A stretch of DNA of 64,000 bases, from contig NZ_UNOZ01000010.1 in assembly GCF_900536025.1 (NCBI RefSeq), positions 1-64,000 on the forward strand. Direction: 5' to 3'. The notes under the pieces were generated by a model. That model was given only the letters and a program-made list of their open reading frames with translations, made no database searches and was not told the DNA's origin. Positions 10,137 to 18,756 of the stretch are shown here, piece by piece. Positions within the stretch are counted from its first letter, which is position 1. Each line of letters opens with the position of its first letter. Position numbers and translations under genes: made by a program. The stretch comes from Pseudomonas reidholzensis. GTDB lineage: Bacteria > Pseudomonadota > Gammaproteobacteria > Pseudomonadales > Pseudomonadaceae.

Positions 10137-10174
10137 AAAATATTATATAGGTAATATTTCAACCATAATATTTT
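10137..10174. promoter_or_regulatory. A/T-rich palindromic operator/promoter of the TetR gene
   Basis: AAAATATTAT (10137-10146) and ATAATATTTT (10165-10174) are perfect 10-bp inverted repeats around an 18-bp centre. They end 11 bp before the TetR start. In GC-rich DNA such an A/T block is conspicuous; it probably holds the -10 region and the site where the regulator represses itself. Confidence 0.7.
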
Positions 10175-10185
10175 CGAGGTGAGCC

Positions 10186-10725
10186 ATGAGCGACAAGAAA
10201 AGCAAAACCCGCGAACGGATTCTCGAGTCGGCGCGCAGCGCCTTGATCCAGCACGGCCCGGCCGAGCCGAGCGTGAGCCAGGTGATGGGCGCGGCAGGGC
10301 TGACGGTGGGCGGTTTCTACGCGCATTTCGAGAGCAAGGATGAGCTCATGCTCGAGGCGTTCAGCCAGTTGCTCGGCGAGCGCCGCGGCTTGCTCGCCCA
10401 GGTCGATCCGGCGCTGGATGGCGAAGGTCGGCGTGCCTTGGCGGCGGCCTTCTACCTGTCACGCAAGCACCGCGATGCGCAGGTGCATGCCTGCCCGCTA
10501 CCCACCTCGCTGAGCGAGATGCAGCGCCTGCCAGAAGCGTTCCGCGAGGTGCTGGCCGAGCACATCGAGCTGATGGCCGCACAGATGGTCGACCGCCCGG
10601 AAGACATCGACAAGGCGTTCGCCGACCTCGCCCTGATGGTCGGTGGCCTGGCCCTGGCCCGTGCCCTGGGCGGCAGCGAGCTGTCCGACCGTATTCTGCG
10701 CGCCGCCAAGTCGGCGGTGATCTGA
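10186..10725 (+). CDS. TetR/AcrR-family transcriptional regulator
   Basis: A 179-residue regulator with an N-terminal helix-turn-helix (KTRERILESARSALIQHG, then VSQVMGAAGLTVGGFYAHF, residues 8-50). The GGFYAHFESKDELM segment is typical of the subgroup with an NemR/AcuR-like C-terminal domain. An A/T-rich palindrome sits immediately upstream, as expected for an autorepressor. Only 25 bp separate it from the alpha/beta hydrolase start, so they are probably co-transcribed and the hydrolase is the likely target. The ligand is unknown. Confidence 0.85.
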   Translation: MSDKKSKTRERILESARSALIQHGPAEPSVSQVMGAAGLTVGGFYAHFESKDELMLEAFSQLLGERRGLLAQVDPALDGEGRRALAAAFYLSRKHRDAQVHACPLPTSLSEMQRLPEAFREVLAEHIELMAAQMVDRPEDIDKAFADLALMVGGLALARALGGSELSDRILRAAKSAVI

Positions 10726-10750
10726 GCAACCCCCACCCTGGAGCATGGCG

Positions 10751-11584
10751 ATGACTACCCTGAGCTGGATTCGCGGCGTCAACGGTACCCTGGGCCGACT
10801 GGCCCCCGAACATGTCGCCGGCAAGATGCGCCGCGCCTTCATGACCCCGCGCAATCTGCCGCCCAAGCACTGGGAGCTGCCCTTGCTGGCGCGGGCCGAG
10901 CGCATCACCCTGCGTTTCGGCCTGTCGGCGCTGCGCTGGGGCAAGGGCCCGACGGTGTTGCTGATGCACGGCTGGGAAGGGCGCCCGACCCAGTTCGCCG
11001 CGCTGATCGAAACGCTGGTCGACGCCGGGCATACGGTGGTGTCGCTCGAGGGCCCCGCGCATGGTCGTTCGCCAGGCCAGCAGGCGCATGTGGTGCTGTT
11101 TGCCCGGGCACTGCTCGAGGCGGCGGCCGAGCTGCCGCCGCTGCGCGCGGTGATCGGCCACTCCATGGGTGGCGCCAGTGTCCTGCTGGCGCTGCAGTGG
11201 GGCCTGCGCACCGAGGCGGCGGTGAGTATCGCCGCGCCGGCGCAGTTGCTCGGCGTGCTGCGTGGCTTCGCCCGGCACCTGGGGATGCCGGCCCGGGCCC
11301 GGGCGGCGTTCATTCGCCAGGTCGAGCGCGATGTCGGCCTGCCGATCGCCCGGCTCGACGTCAGTGGCTACCAGCTCGAGCTGCCCGGCCTGATCGTGCA
11401 TGCCGGCGATGATGGGCTGGTCGCCGCCAGCGAGGCGCAAGTGATCCACAAGGCCTGGTTCGACAGCCGCCTGATGCTGCTGGAGGAGGGCGGGCATCAG
11501 CGCGTGCTGGCCGACCCGCGGGTCAGCGACGCGGTGCTGGAGCTGCTGGCGCGGATCGAGGCACCTGCCCGGCAAAGCGCGTGA
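10751..11584 (+). CDS. Alpha/beta hydrolase
   Basis: A 277-residue serine hydrolase. Nucleophile elbow GHSMGG (Ser138), acid near HAGDDG (Asp220 or 221) and His249 in EGGHQRVL form the triad. The oxyanion-hole motif is MHGWEG. No signal peptide is seen. ATG 10745 lies only 1 nt after GGAG, so the in-frame ATG at 10751 (7 nt spacing) is preferred. It sits in a same-strand group with a TetR regulator before it and a hot-dog thioesterase after it, which suggests acyl or thioester substrates; the actual substrate is unknown. Confidence 0.83.
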   Translation: MTTLSWIRGVNGTLGRLAPEHVAGKMRRAFMTPRNLPPKHWELPLLARAERITLRFGLSALRWGKGPTVLLMHGWEGRPTQFAALIETLVDAGHTVVSLEGPAHGRSPGQQAHVVLFARALLEAAAELPPLRAVIGHSMGGASVLLALQWGLRTEAAVSIAAPAQLLGVLRGFARHLGMPARARAAFIRQVERDVGLPIARLDVSGYQLELPGLIVHAGDDGLVAASEAQVIHKAWFDSRLMLLEEGGHQRVLADPRVSDAVLELLARIEAPARQSA

Positions 11585-11627
11585 GCATCCGTTACACTCT
11601 GCCCGTTCACTGACTTTGGGAGCGGGC

Positions 11628-12062
11628 ATGAGCTGGGACCTGGCATCGCCATTCATCATCGACCTTCGCGTCGGCAACGACGACATCGACGGCCTCGGCC
11701 ACGCCAACAACGCCGTCTACGTCACCTGGCTGGAGCGCTGCGCCTGGCGCCACTCGCAGCGCCTGGGCCTGGACCTGGCCGAGTACCGGCGCTTGGACCG
11801 GGCCATGGCGGTAGTCCGCCATGAAATCGACTACCTCGCCGCCGGCTACGAAGACGACGAGCTGCAACTGGCCACCTGGATCGTCGACTGGGACCAGCGC
11901 CTGCGCATGACCCGCAGCTTCCAGCTCAAGCGGCCACGCGACGGCGCGACCTTGTTGCGGGCGCAGACCACCTTTGTCTGCATCGAGCTTTCCAGCGGCA
12001 AGCCCAAGCGCATGCCGGCGGAATTCGTCGAAGGTTACGGCCAGGCGCTGATCGGTGCCTGA
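11628..12062 (+). CDS. Acyl-CoA thioesterase, hot-dog fold (4HBT type)
   Basis: A 144-residue single hot-dog domain protein of the 4-hydroxybenzoyl-CoA thioesterase superfamily. It shows the active-site signature D21-x-x-G-H-A-N-N (residues 21-28), followed by the [11 protein letters not shown] helix. It probably works as a homotetramer that hydrolyses an acyl-CoA in the cytoplasm. GGGAG at 11618-11622 supports the ATG at 11628 rather than an upstream TTG at 11616. It lies between the hydrolase and dusC on the same strand. Confidence 0.85.
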   Translation: MSWDLASPFIIDLRVGNDDIDGLGHANNAVYVTWLERCAWRHSQRLGLDLAEYRRLDRAMAVVRHEIDYLAAGYEDDELQLATWIVDWDQRLRMTRSFQLKRPRDGATLLRAQTTFVCIELSSGKPKRMPAEFVEGYGQALIGA

Positions 12063-12115
12063 AGCGGGCTGATTGTTTGCTAGACTGCCGCCTTTTTCGC
12101 CGAGACCCTTCCTAC

Positions 12116-13084
12116 ATGCAAATTGCCCTGGCCCCCATGGAGGGGCTGGTCGACAACATTCTGCGCGACGTCCTCACTCGAGTCGGCGGTATCGACTGGT
12201 GTGTCACCGAGTTCATCCGCGTCTGTGACCGGCTGCTGCCGCCTTCCCAGTTCGACAAGCTCGCGCCCGAGTTGCGCCTGGGTGCGCGCACGGCGGCCGG
12301 GGTGCCGATGCGCCTGCAGCTGCTGGGGTCCGACCCTGTGTGCCTGGCGGAGAACGCGGCGTTGGCCTGCGAGCTGGGCGCGCCGGTGATCGACCTGAAC
12401 TTCGGTTGCCCGGCCAAGACCGTCAACAAGTCGCGTGGCGGCGCCGTGTTGCTCAAGGAGCCGGAGCTGCTGCATGCGATCGTCCGCGAGGTGCGCCGTG
12501 CGGTGCCGGCGCACATTCCGGTGACGGCCAAGATGCGCTTGGGCTTCGACACCCCGGATGGCGCGCTGGACTGCGCCACGGCGCTGGCCGAGGGCGGCGC
12601 CGCGCACCTGGTGGTGCATGCGCGGACCAAGGTCGAGGGCTACAAGCCGCCGGCGCACTGGGAGTGGGTGGCGCGGGTGCAGGATGTGGTCAAGGTGCCG
12701 GTGTTCGCCAATGGCGAGATCTGGACCGTCGACGACTGGCGGCGCTGCCGTGAGGTCAGTGGCGCCGAGGACATCATGCTCGGTCGCGGGCTGGTGTCGC
12801 GGCCGGACCTGGGGCTGCAGATCGCGGCGGCGCGGGAAGGGCGCGACTATCAGCCGCTGGACTGGCAGGCGCTGTTGCCGCTGCTGCGTGAGTTCTGGCG
12901 GCAGGCGCAGGCCAAGCTGTCGCCGCGCTATGCGCCGGGGCGGATGAAGCAGTGGGTGGCGATGCTGACCCGCAGTTATCCGGAGGCGGTGCTGCTGTTT
13001 GCCGAGTTGCGCCGGGAAAGTGACTGTCAGCGGATCAGCGAGCTGTTGGGGGTGGTCGAGACGCGTTGCGAAGCGGTGGCCTGA
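12116..13084 (+). CDS. dusC: tRNA-dihydrouridine(16) synthase DusC
   Basis: A flavin enzyme that reduces a D-loop uridine in tRNA. The 322-residue product has the TIM-barrel Dus layout: [16 protein letters not shown] at the N-terminus, the catalytic Cys98 in [22 protein letters not shown], the [18 protein letters not shown] flavin and substrate segment, and NGEIW with LGRGLV for phosphate binding. The MEGLVD start and the length fit DusC better than DusA or DusB. A GTG/TTG-extended frame begins at 12077, but the family starts at [10 protein letters not shown]. It is the last gene of its same-strand group. Confidence 0.92.
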   Translation: MQIALAPMEGLVDNILRDVLTRVGGIDWCVTEFIRVCDRLLPPSQFDKLAPELRLGARTAAGVPMRLQLLGSDPVCLAENAALACELGAPVIDLNFGCPAKTVNKSRGGAVLLKEPELLHAIVREVRRAVPAHIPVTAKMRLGFDTPDGALDCATALAEGGAAHLVVHARTKVEGYKPPAHWEWVARVQDVVKVPVFANGEIWTVDDWRRCREVSGAEDIMLGRGLVSRPDLGLQIAAAREGRDYQPLDWQALLPLLREFWRQAQAKLSPRYAPGRMKQWVAMLTRSYPEAVLLFAELRRESDCQRISELLGVVETRCEAVA

Positions 13085-13115
13085 AGCCGGGTGCGAAAAA
13101 ATTTTTCGGCGAGGG

Positions 13116-13143
13116 CTTGAAAGCCTTTTCGTGGCCCTTATCT
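13116..13143 (+). promoter_or_regulatory. Sigma-32 (heat-shock) promoter of ibpA
   Basis: CTTGAAA (13116-13122), a 12-bp spacer and CCCTTATCT (13135-13143) match the sigma-32 consensus CTTGAAA/CCCCATNT well. It predicts a start near 13150 and an untranslated leader of about 60 nt. Confidence 0.75.
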
Positions 13144-13151
13144 CTTGAGTA

Positions 13152-13203
13152 CGCGATGCCGAAGTCGGGTCGCGTAATGACTTACTTGCTGAATCTCAGG
13201 AGT
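13152..13203 (+). promoter_or_regulatory. ROSE-like RNA thermometer in the ibpA leader
   Basis: Two hairpins fill the leader. The first is CGCGA (13152-13156) with TCGCG (13170-13174) around an inner CCGA/TCGG. The second pairs ACTT-G-CTGA (13184-13192) with TCAGGAGT (13196-13203), covering the AGGAG ribosome site and leaving one bulged G opposite it. That bulge within a TTGCT segment is the known signature of ROSE thermometers, and short ROSE-like elements are reported for Pseudomonas ibpA. Melting on heating would free the ribosome site. Confidence 0.8.
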
Positions 13204-13211
13204 TTATGACC

Positions 13212-13655
13212 ATGACCACCGCTTTCTCTCTCGCACCACTGTTCCGCCATTCCGTTGGCTTCGACCGTTTCAATGACCTGTTCGAGTCGGCGGCGCGTAA
13301 CGAGGCGGGTAGCAGCTACCCCCCCTACAACGTCGAAAAACATGGCGATGACCATTATCGTATCGTGGTGGCCGCAGCCGGCTTCCAGGAAGAAGACCTC
13401 GAGCTGCAGGTCGAGAAGGGTGTCCTGACCGTCAGTGGTGGCAAGCGTGATGCCGCCAATGGCGCGGTGACCTACCTGCACCAGGGCATTGCCCAGCGGG
13501 CCTTCAAGTTGTCGTTCCGCTTGGCCGACCACATTGAAGTGAAGTCCGCCGGGTTGGCCAATGGGCTGCTCAGTGTTGACCTGCTGCGCATTGTGCCCGA
13601 AGAAGCCAAGGCCAAACGCATCCCGATCAATGGCGAGAAACCTGTGCTGAATTAA
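13212..13655 (+). CDS. ibpA: Small heat-shock protein, Hsp20/IbpA family
   Basis: A holdase chaperone that binds unfolding proteins and hands them to DnaK/ClpB. The 147-residue product has a short N-terminal arm (FSLAPLFRHSVGFDRFNDLF), an alpha-crystallin domain from SYPPYNVEK to about residue 130, and the IxI-type tail KRIPIN. Two in-frame ATGs exist, at 13206 and 13212; AGGAG at 13198-13202 is 3 and 9 nt away respectively, so 13212 is preferred but not certain. Both heat-shock transcription and heat-controlled translation are indicated upstream. A strong terminator follows. Confidence 0.93.
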   Translation: MTTAFSLAPLFRHSVGFDRFNDLFESAARNEAGSSYPPYNVEKHGDDHYRIVVAAAGFQEEDLELQVEKGVLTVSGGKRDAANGAVTYLHQGIAQRAFKLSFRLADHIEVKSAGLANGLLSVDLLRIVPEEAKAKRIPINGEKPVLN

Positions 13656-13668
13656 GTTTGCCAGGATG

Positions 13669-13700
13669 AAAAAAGGGGCACCTTCGGGTGCCCTTTTTTT
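13669..13700 (+). terminator. Rho-independent terminator of ibpA
   Basis: An A-run, GGGCACC-TTCG-GGTGCCC, then TTTTTTT. The UUCG tetraloop and T-run make it a strong terminator. Confidence 0.95.
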
Positions 13701-13747
13701 GGTTTTGGTGCGTTGGGAATTGTGTGTTTATCCGTTGGGTGTGGCGC

Positions 13748-14346
13748 GGCCAATCCATGGCCGTCACCTCGCTCCGCAAGACCTCCGTTCGGCCTCCTGA
13801 GGTCGCCAAGTTAGGGGTGGCGCCTGGGCTGGCGTTATCTTCGATAGTGGCATGAGCGGTGGATAGCTTGGCCTCTTCGCGGGTAAACCCGCTCCCACAG
13901 GGACCGCAGTGGCCTTACAGTCAGCAGATAACCTGTGGGAGCGGGTTTACCCGCGAAGAGGCCGGGACTGCCAATGGAAATTCTGGCGCTGACGCGCTGT
14001 ACCGCCCTTATAAACCAGCGAGAGCGCAGCGATTCGCCAGCCGTTGCCCTGGCCCTTGATCTTGATCTGGCTGGTGATCTTGATCTACTGCGACTTCAGG
14101 AGGCCGAACGGAGGTCTTGCGGAGTGAGGTGACGGCCATGGATGGCCGGCAAGCGCCGCGGGCCAGGAAGGCCCGTCCGGCGCGGTCCTCACGGGAGCAA
14201 GACCGGAGTGAGGGAACCCGCAGCGCAGCGGAGGGCCGGATGCAGGAGCCGAGACCTTTTGGTTACTTTTGGGGCGTTTGCCAAAAGTGACCCGCCGTAA
14301 GGGCGGAAGGGGCCATCAGCGCCACCACATCGAATGGATAAGCCCC
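13748..14346. repeat. Large structured interspersed repeat (copy B, left arm truncated)
   Basis: It fills most of the 730 bp between ibpA and the PAS/GGDEF/EAL gene. From left to right there is a shortened reverse arm (13755-13820), a conserved connector (GGGGTGGCGCCTGGGCTGGC and on), and a REP pair at 13867-13966. A second connector follows (GGCGCTGACGCGCTGTACCG and on), then a short TTGATCTGG-like stretch and a complete forward arm ending GGATAAGCCC at 14337-14346. The arm hairpin at 14153-14183 has the outer stem GCGCCG/CGGCGC. No genuine gene is seen in it. Confidence 0.85.
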
Positions 14347-14388
14347 CAATCTGCAAGCCCTTTCTGGGCTCAACCGCTGCCTAGCGAC

Positions 14389-17300
14389 TCAATAATCCGC
14401 CGGCGCCTCCAGCAGCATCTGCCGAAACTCCGGCAGCGGCAGCGGCCGGCTATGCAGATACCCCTGATACAAGTGACACCCCAGCCGCTCGAGAAACTCC
14501 AGCTGCTCGGTCAACTCCACCCCCTCGGCAATCACCGACAGCTCCAGGCTGCGCGCCATGGCGACAATCGCCCGGACGATCTCGGCATCATTGGGGTCGA
14601 TCGGCGCATCACGCACGAACGTCTGGTCGATCTTCAGCGTGTCCACCGGCAGCCGCTTGAGGTACGTCAGCGACGAATAGCCCGTGCCGAAGTCATCCAT
14701 GGCAAAGCTCACCCCATAGCGCTTCAGCTCACGCATCTTGGCAATCGTGTCCTCCAGGTTCTGGATGACGATGCCCTCGGTGATCTCCAGCTTGAGCATC
14801 CGCCGTGGCAACCCATAGTCGTCCAGGCTGCGCAGCACCCGCTCGACGAAATCGTTCTGGCGGAACTGCCGCGGGCTGATGTTCACGCACAGGCTGAAGT
14901 CATCGGCATCGATCAGCCCGTCGACCAGCATGCGCGCGCAGGCGTCGCAGGCTTCGTCGAGGATCCAGCTGCCCACCTCAAGGATCAGCCCGCTTTCCTC
15001 CAGCACCTGGATGAACTGCGCCGGCGGTTGCTGGCCCAGCTGCGGATGATGCCAGCGCAGCAGCACTTCGGCGCCGACGATGCGGTTGTCGCGCGCGTCC
15101 ACCTGGGGCTGGAAGTGCAGCGCCAGTTCACCCCGGGCCAAGGCCAGGCGCAGGTCGTTTTCCATGCGCAGGCGCTCGCTGGCGGCCTTCTGCATGGTGG
15201 TGTGGAACAGTTGGGTGGTGTTGCGGCCCGAATCCTTGGCCCGGTACAAGGCGATGTCGGCGCGCTTGAGCAGGTCGGCCGGGGTCGCGCCATGGTCGGG
15301 GATCAGCGCCACGCCGATGCTCGGCGTCACCTGCAGGCGCTGGCCGTCCAGCGACATCGGCTCGGCCAGCAACTCGCGCAGGGTATCGGCCAGTTCGCGG
15401 ACTTTGTTCTCGACGTGCTCGCGGCTGCCCTCCAGGCCGCTCAGCAGCACCACGAACTCGTCGCCGCCCAGGCGCGCCACGGTGTCTTCCAGGCGCACGC
15501 TGGCCTCGAGCCGGGCGGTGATGATCTTCAGCACGGTGTCGCCCACCGGGTGGCCCAGCGAGTCGTTGATGTGCTTGAAGTGATCGAGGTCGAGGAACAG
15601 CAGCGCGCCGCGCAGGTTGTGGCGCTTGAGCAGGGCGATCTGCTGGCTGAGGCGGTCCATCAGCAAGGCGCGGTTGGGCAGGTTGGTCAGCGGGTCGTGG
15701 TAGGCCAGGTGGCGGATCTGCGCCTGGGCGTTCTTCAACTGGCTGACATCCCGCGCGGTGAGCAGCAGGCAGTCGCTCTCGTTGAGGCTGATCGGCTCCA
15801 CCGACACCTCGACGGTGAGGATGTCGCCGCGCTTGTTGCGCCCGAGCATCTCCCGGTGGTGCACCCGGCCGCGCTCCTTGAGCTCGCTGAGCAGGGCGTT
15901 GCGCTGCTTGTCGTCGGCCCAGATGCCGATTTCGTACACCGAGTGGCCGACCACCTCGGCGGCGCTGTAGCCGGTCAGCCGGCCGAACCCGTCGTTGACC
16001 TCCAGGTAGCGGCCGCTCTGGCGGTCGGTGATGGTGATGGCGTCGGGGCTGGAGTGGAAGGCCTTGGCGAACTTCTCTTCGCTGTTCTTCAGCGCGGCTT
16101 CGGCGCGTTGCTGCTGGGTGATGTCGCGCAGCGAGGTGACGCTGCACGGCTGGCCGTCGACGCTGATCAGGCGGCTGGAGATCACGCAGGTCAACGGCGT
16201 GCCACTGCGGTGGTTGACCACCACCGCGACGTTGCTCAAGGCCTGCTCGCGGATCACCTGCTCGATGCGCCGCGCGCGCTCGGACGACTCGGCCCACAGG
16301 CCGATTTCTTCGGCGGTGCGGCCGATCACCTGCTCGGCGGCCCAGCCAAAGGTCTGGGTAAAGGCCGGGTTGACCTCGATGAACTGGCCGGAGTCCTGGC
16401 GGGTCACGCAGATCGGGTCGGGGCTGACCTGGAACAGGCTGGCGAACTTCTCTTCCGAGGCGCTCATGCGCTGTTCGCGCTCGACCTGGTCAGTGATGTC
16501 GAGCAGGGTCCCGGCCATGCGCAGCGGGTTGCCGTGCTCGTCGCGGTACAACCGTGCGCGGCTTTCGATAAAGCGCGAGGCGCCGTTTTCCAGCTGCACC
16601 CGGTAGGTGATCTGGTAATTGCCCGCCGGGCCCTCGCGCAGGCTGCGATAGGCCTGGCGCATGACGCTGCGTTCGTCTTCCGGCACGCCCTCGAAAAACG
16701 CCTCGAACGACTCGTGGAACGGCACCGGGTCGAGCCCGTGCAGTTGGGCGGCGCGCGCCGAGCCATAGAGCATGCCGCTGGGGATGTGCCAGTCCCAGGT
16801 GCCCAGTTGCGCCGAGTCCAGGGCCAGGTCGAGGCGCTCCTGGCTGTCTTTCAGGGCCAGTTCGGCGCGCTTGCGTTCGGTGGTGTCGACAAAGGTGCTG
16901 ATCAGGAAGTTGACGCCCTCCAGGTCAATGCCCTGGGCGCAGAGGATGCCGTCGTGGATCTTGCCGCTGCTGGCGCGAAACTGCACTTCCATGCTCACCG
17001 GCCCGCTGGTGCCGAGGGTGGCCTCGAGCATCTGGTGGCGCTGCTCGGGGTTGACCCACAGGCCCAACTCCAGGCTGGTCTTGCCGACCACCTGGGCACC
17101 AGGCCAGCCGAACATGTCCTCGAAGTGCTGGTTGACCTCGAACAGCATGCCATCGCTGCGCCGGGTCAGCAGAATCGCGTTGGGGCTCATGTGAAACAGC
17201 GTGGCGAAGCGTTTTTCCGAGTTGATCAGGGCGGTTTCGCGCTCGCGCTGGCGACTGATCTCGCGGATCACCCCGATCATCTGCCGGCGGCCATGGCTGT

Positions 17301-17685
17301 CGTGGGTCAGGCTGCCGTTGATCTCCAGCCAGTGCAGGCTGCCGTCTGGCCAGCGGATGCGGTGGCGCATGGCCTGTTCGATCGGTTCGCCGTTGACCAC
17401 CGCCTGGAACGCCTGGCGGGTGCGCGCACGGTCCTCCTCGGGCAGCAGGTCGAGGTAGTCGATGTCGCCCGGCAGCGGCCGCTGCGGGTCGAAGCCGAAC
17501 AGCGCCTGGGTGCCACGCGACCAGCTGACCCGGCCGCTCTCGATATCCCACAGCCAGGCGCCCAAGCGCGCGCCGTTGAGCGCGGCGAGCAGTTGCGGGG
17601 CATTCTGCCAGGCCTGTTCCGACGCCTGAGGGTCGGCCGCAGGGATGCGCGGCAGGCGCGGAAAGCGGTTAACTGATTTGGGCAT
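14389..17685 (-). CDS. Five-PAS diguanylate cyclase / c-di-GMP phosphodiesterase (PAS-GGDEF-EAL)
   Basis: A 1098-residue signalling protein controlling c-di-GMP. Five PAS-type sensor domains are seen at about residues 35-150, 155-275, 283-405, 412-532 and 537-655. Each of the later ones begins with an SEEKF/SQERL-type helix and ends in a DIT/DVS linker. The cyclase domain has an intact GGDEF motif (740-744). The phosphodiesterase domain has EVLLR (873-877, EVL instead of EAL) and DDFGTGYSS, so both catalytic sites look usable. No membrane segment is seen, so it should sense a cytoplasmic signal. The next gene upstream on the same strand is the LysR regulator, 62 bp away. Confidence 0.92.
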   Translation of the reverse strand: MPKSVNRFPRLPRIPAADPQASEQAWQNAPQLLAALNGARLGAWLWDIESGRVSWSRGTQALFGFDPQRPLPGDIDYLDLLPEEDRARTRQAFQAVVNGEPIEQAMRHRIRWPDGSLHWLEINGSLTHDSHGRRQMIGVIREISRQRERETALINSEKRFATLFHMSPNAILLTRRSDGMLFEVNQHFEDMFGWPGAQVVGKTSLELGLWVNPEQRHQMLEATLGTSGPVSMEVQFRASSGKIHDGILCAQGIDLEGVNFLISTFVDTTERKRAELALKDSQERLDLALDSAQLGTWDWHIPSGMLYGSARAAQLHGLDPVPFHESFEAFFEGVPEDERSVMRQAYRSLREGPAGNYQITYRVQLENGASRFIESRARLYRDEHGNPLRMAGTLLDITDQVEREQRMSASEEKFASLFQVSPDPICVTRQDSGQFIEVNPAFTQTFGWAAEQVIGRTAEEIGLWAESSERARRIEQVIREQALSNVAVVVNHRSGTPLTCVISSRLISVDGQPCSVTSLRDITQQQRAEAALKNSEEKFAKAFHSSPDAITITDRQSGRYLEVNDGFGRLTGYSAAEVVGHSVYEIGIWADDKQRNALLSELKERGRVHHREMLGRNKRGDILTVEVSVEPISLNESDCLLLTARDVSQLKNAQAQIRHLAYHDPLTNLPNRALLMDRLSQQIALLKRHNLRGALLFLDLDHFKHINDSLGHPVGDTVLKIITARLEASVRLEDTVARLGGDEFVVLLSGLEGSREHVENKVRELADTLRELLAEPMSLDGQRLQVTPSIGVALIPDHGATPADLLKRADIALYRAKDSGRNTTQLFHTTMQKAASERLRMENDLRLALARGELALHFQPQVDARDNRIVGAEVLLRWHHPQLGQQPPAQFIQVLEESGLILEVGSWILDEACDACARMLVDGLIDADDFSLCVNISPRQFRQNDFVERVLRSLDDYGLPRRMLKLEITEGIVIQNLEDTIAKMRELKRYGVSFAMDDFGTGYSSLTYLKRLPVDTLKIDQTFVRDAPIDPNDAEIVRAIVAMARSLELSVIAEGVELTEQLEFLERLGCHLYQGYLHSRPLPLPEFRQMLLEAPADY

Positions 17686-17747
17686 CGGTACCAGACCTTT
17701 GGCGAATGACGCGTCCCTGAGAATGAAAATGCCGTGCTTGCGACCGG

Positions 17748-18626
17748 TCAGGCGGTCCCTGCGTGGCTGTCGAGCAGTGCCATGAAGGCCCTGGCCGCGT
17801 TCGAAAGCGTTCGCTCGGTGTGCAGAATGTAGCCTAGCTGTCGCGACAGCTTTACGCCGGGTAAAGCGATGGGTGCAACTTGCTCGTCGAGCATGGTCCG
17901 CGGCAGCACGCTCCAGGCCAGGCCGATCGAGACCATCATCTTGATGGTTTCCAGGTAGTTGGTGCTCATGGCGATGTTCGGCGTCAGCCCTTGGCTTTCG
18001 AACAGACGCTGGACGATATGGTGGGTAAAGGTGTTACCGCCGGGAAACACCGCCGGGTGGCGGGCGACATCGGCCAGGCTGACCTCGCCATCGCTTGCCA
18101 GCGGGTGCTCGGGGGCGGCGACGAAGTCCAGCAGGTCGTCCCACACGGGCACCGCACGGATCAGGTGGTGCGGTTCCGGGGCGAGGGTGATGACCGCGAT
18201 TTCGGCGCGGCCATGGAGGATTTCATCGTAGGCCGCTTCCGAGTCGAGGAACTGGATATCCAGTGCCACCGCCGGGTACTGCCGGGTAAACGCCCGTAAT
18301 AGAGGCGGCAAACGGTGCAAGCCGATGTGATGGCTGGTGGCCAGGGTCAGGCGGCCGGTCACTTCACCGGTCAGATTGGTCAGTGCACGGCGGGTATCGT
18401 CGAGTACATTGAGTATCTGGTAGGCGCGCGGCAGCAGGGCGCGGCCGGCCTCGGTCAGGGTGATTTCCCGGCCCAGGCGGTCGAACAGGCGCACGCCCAG
18501 TTGCTGCTCGAGCCCGGCAATGCGTTTGCTGATCGCCGGTTGGGTCAGGTGCAGGCGCTCACCGGCGCCCGAAAAGCTGCCGGTCTCGGCGATCGCGATA
18601 AACGCGCTGAGGTTGGCCAGGTCCAC
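17748..18626 (-). CDS. LysR-family regulator, divergent from leuC
   Basis: A 292-residue LysR-type regulator. The N-terminal winged helix-turn-helix spans residues 1-60 (AFIAIAETGSFSGAGERLHLTQPAISKRI). The effector domain follows from about residue 90. The start codon is GTG at 18626, with AAAGGA 9 nt upstream. It is divergent from the leuCD genes across 130 bp that contain A/T-rich T-N11-A-like half sites (TTATCCAAAGCATAA near 18645). LysR regulators usually control the divergent gene, so it likely regulates leuC-leuD. The effector is not visible; a leucine-pathway intermediate would be the natural guess. Confidence 0.87.
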   Translation of the reverse strand: MDLANLSAFIAIAETGSFSGAGERLHLTQPAISKRIAGLEQQLGVRLFDRLGREITLTEAGRALLPRAYQILNVLDDTRRALTNLTGEVTGRLTLATSHHIGLHRLPPLLRAFTRQYPAVALDIQFLDSEAAYDEILHGRAEIAVITLAPEPHHLIRAVPVWDDLLDFVAAPEHPLASDGEVSLADVARHPAVFPGGNTFTHHIVQRLFESQGLTPNIAMSTNYLETIKMMVSIGLAWSVLPRTMLDEQVAPIALPGVKLSRQLGYILHTERTLSNAARAFMALLDSHAGTA

Positions 18627-18756
18627 GTCTTGTATTCCTTTCGGTTATCCAAAGCATAAAAATTATGAATTTGAGTTATTCAATCTAACCCCATAGCATC
18701 GACCGTACAAGCCAAGGGGTTATTGGCATAGAAAGACGCTGATGAGGAACAGTCTG

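Noticed and set aside
14269..17676. 1135-codon open frame on the plus strand opposite the PAS-GGDEF-EAL gene
   Set aside because: Its composition (runs of Gln, Arg, Ala, His, Leu) is typical of the antisense frame of a GC-rich gene; the opposite strand has clear PAS, GGDEF and EAL motifs.
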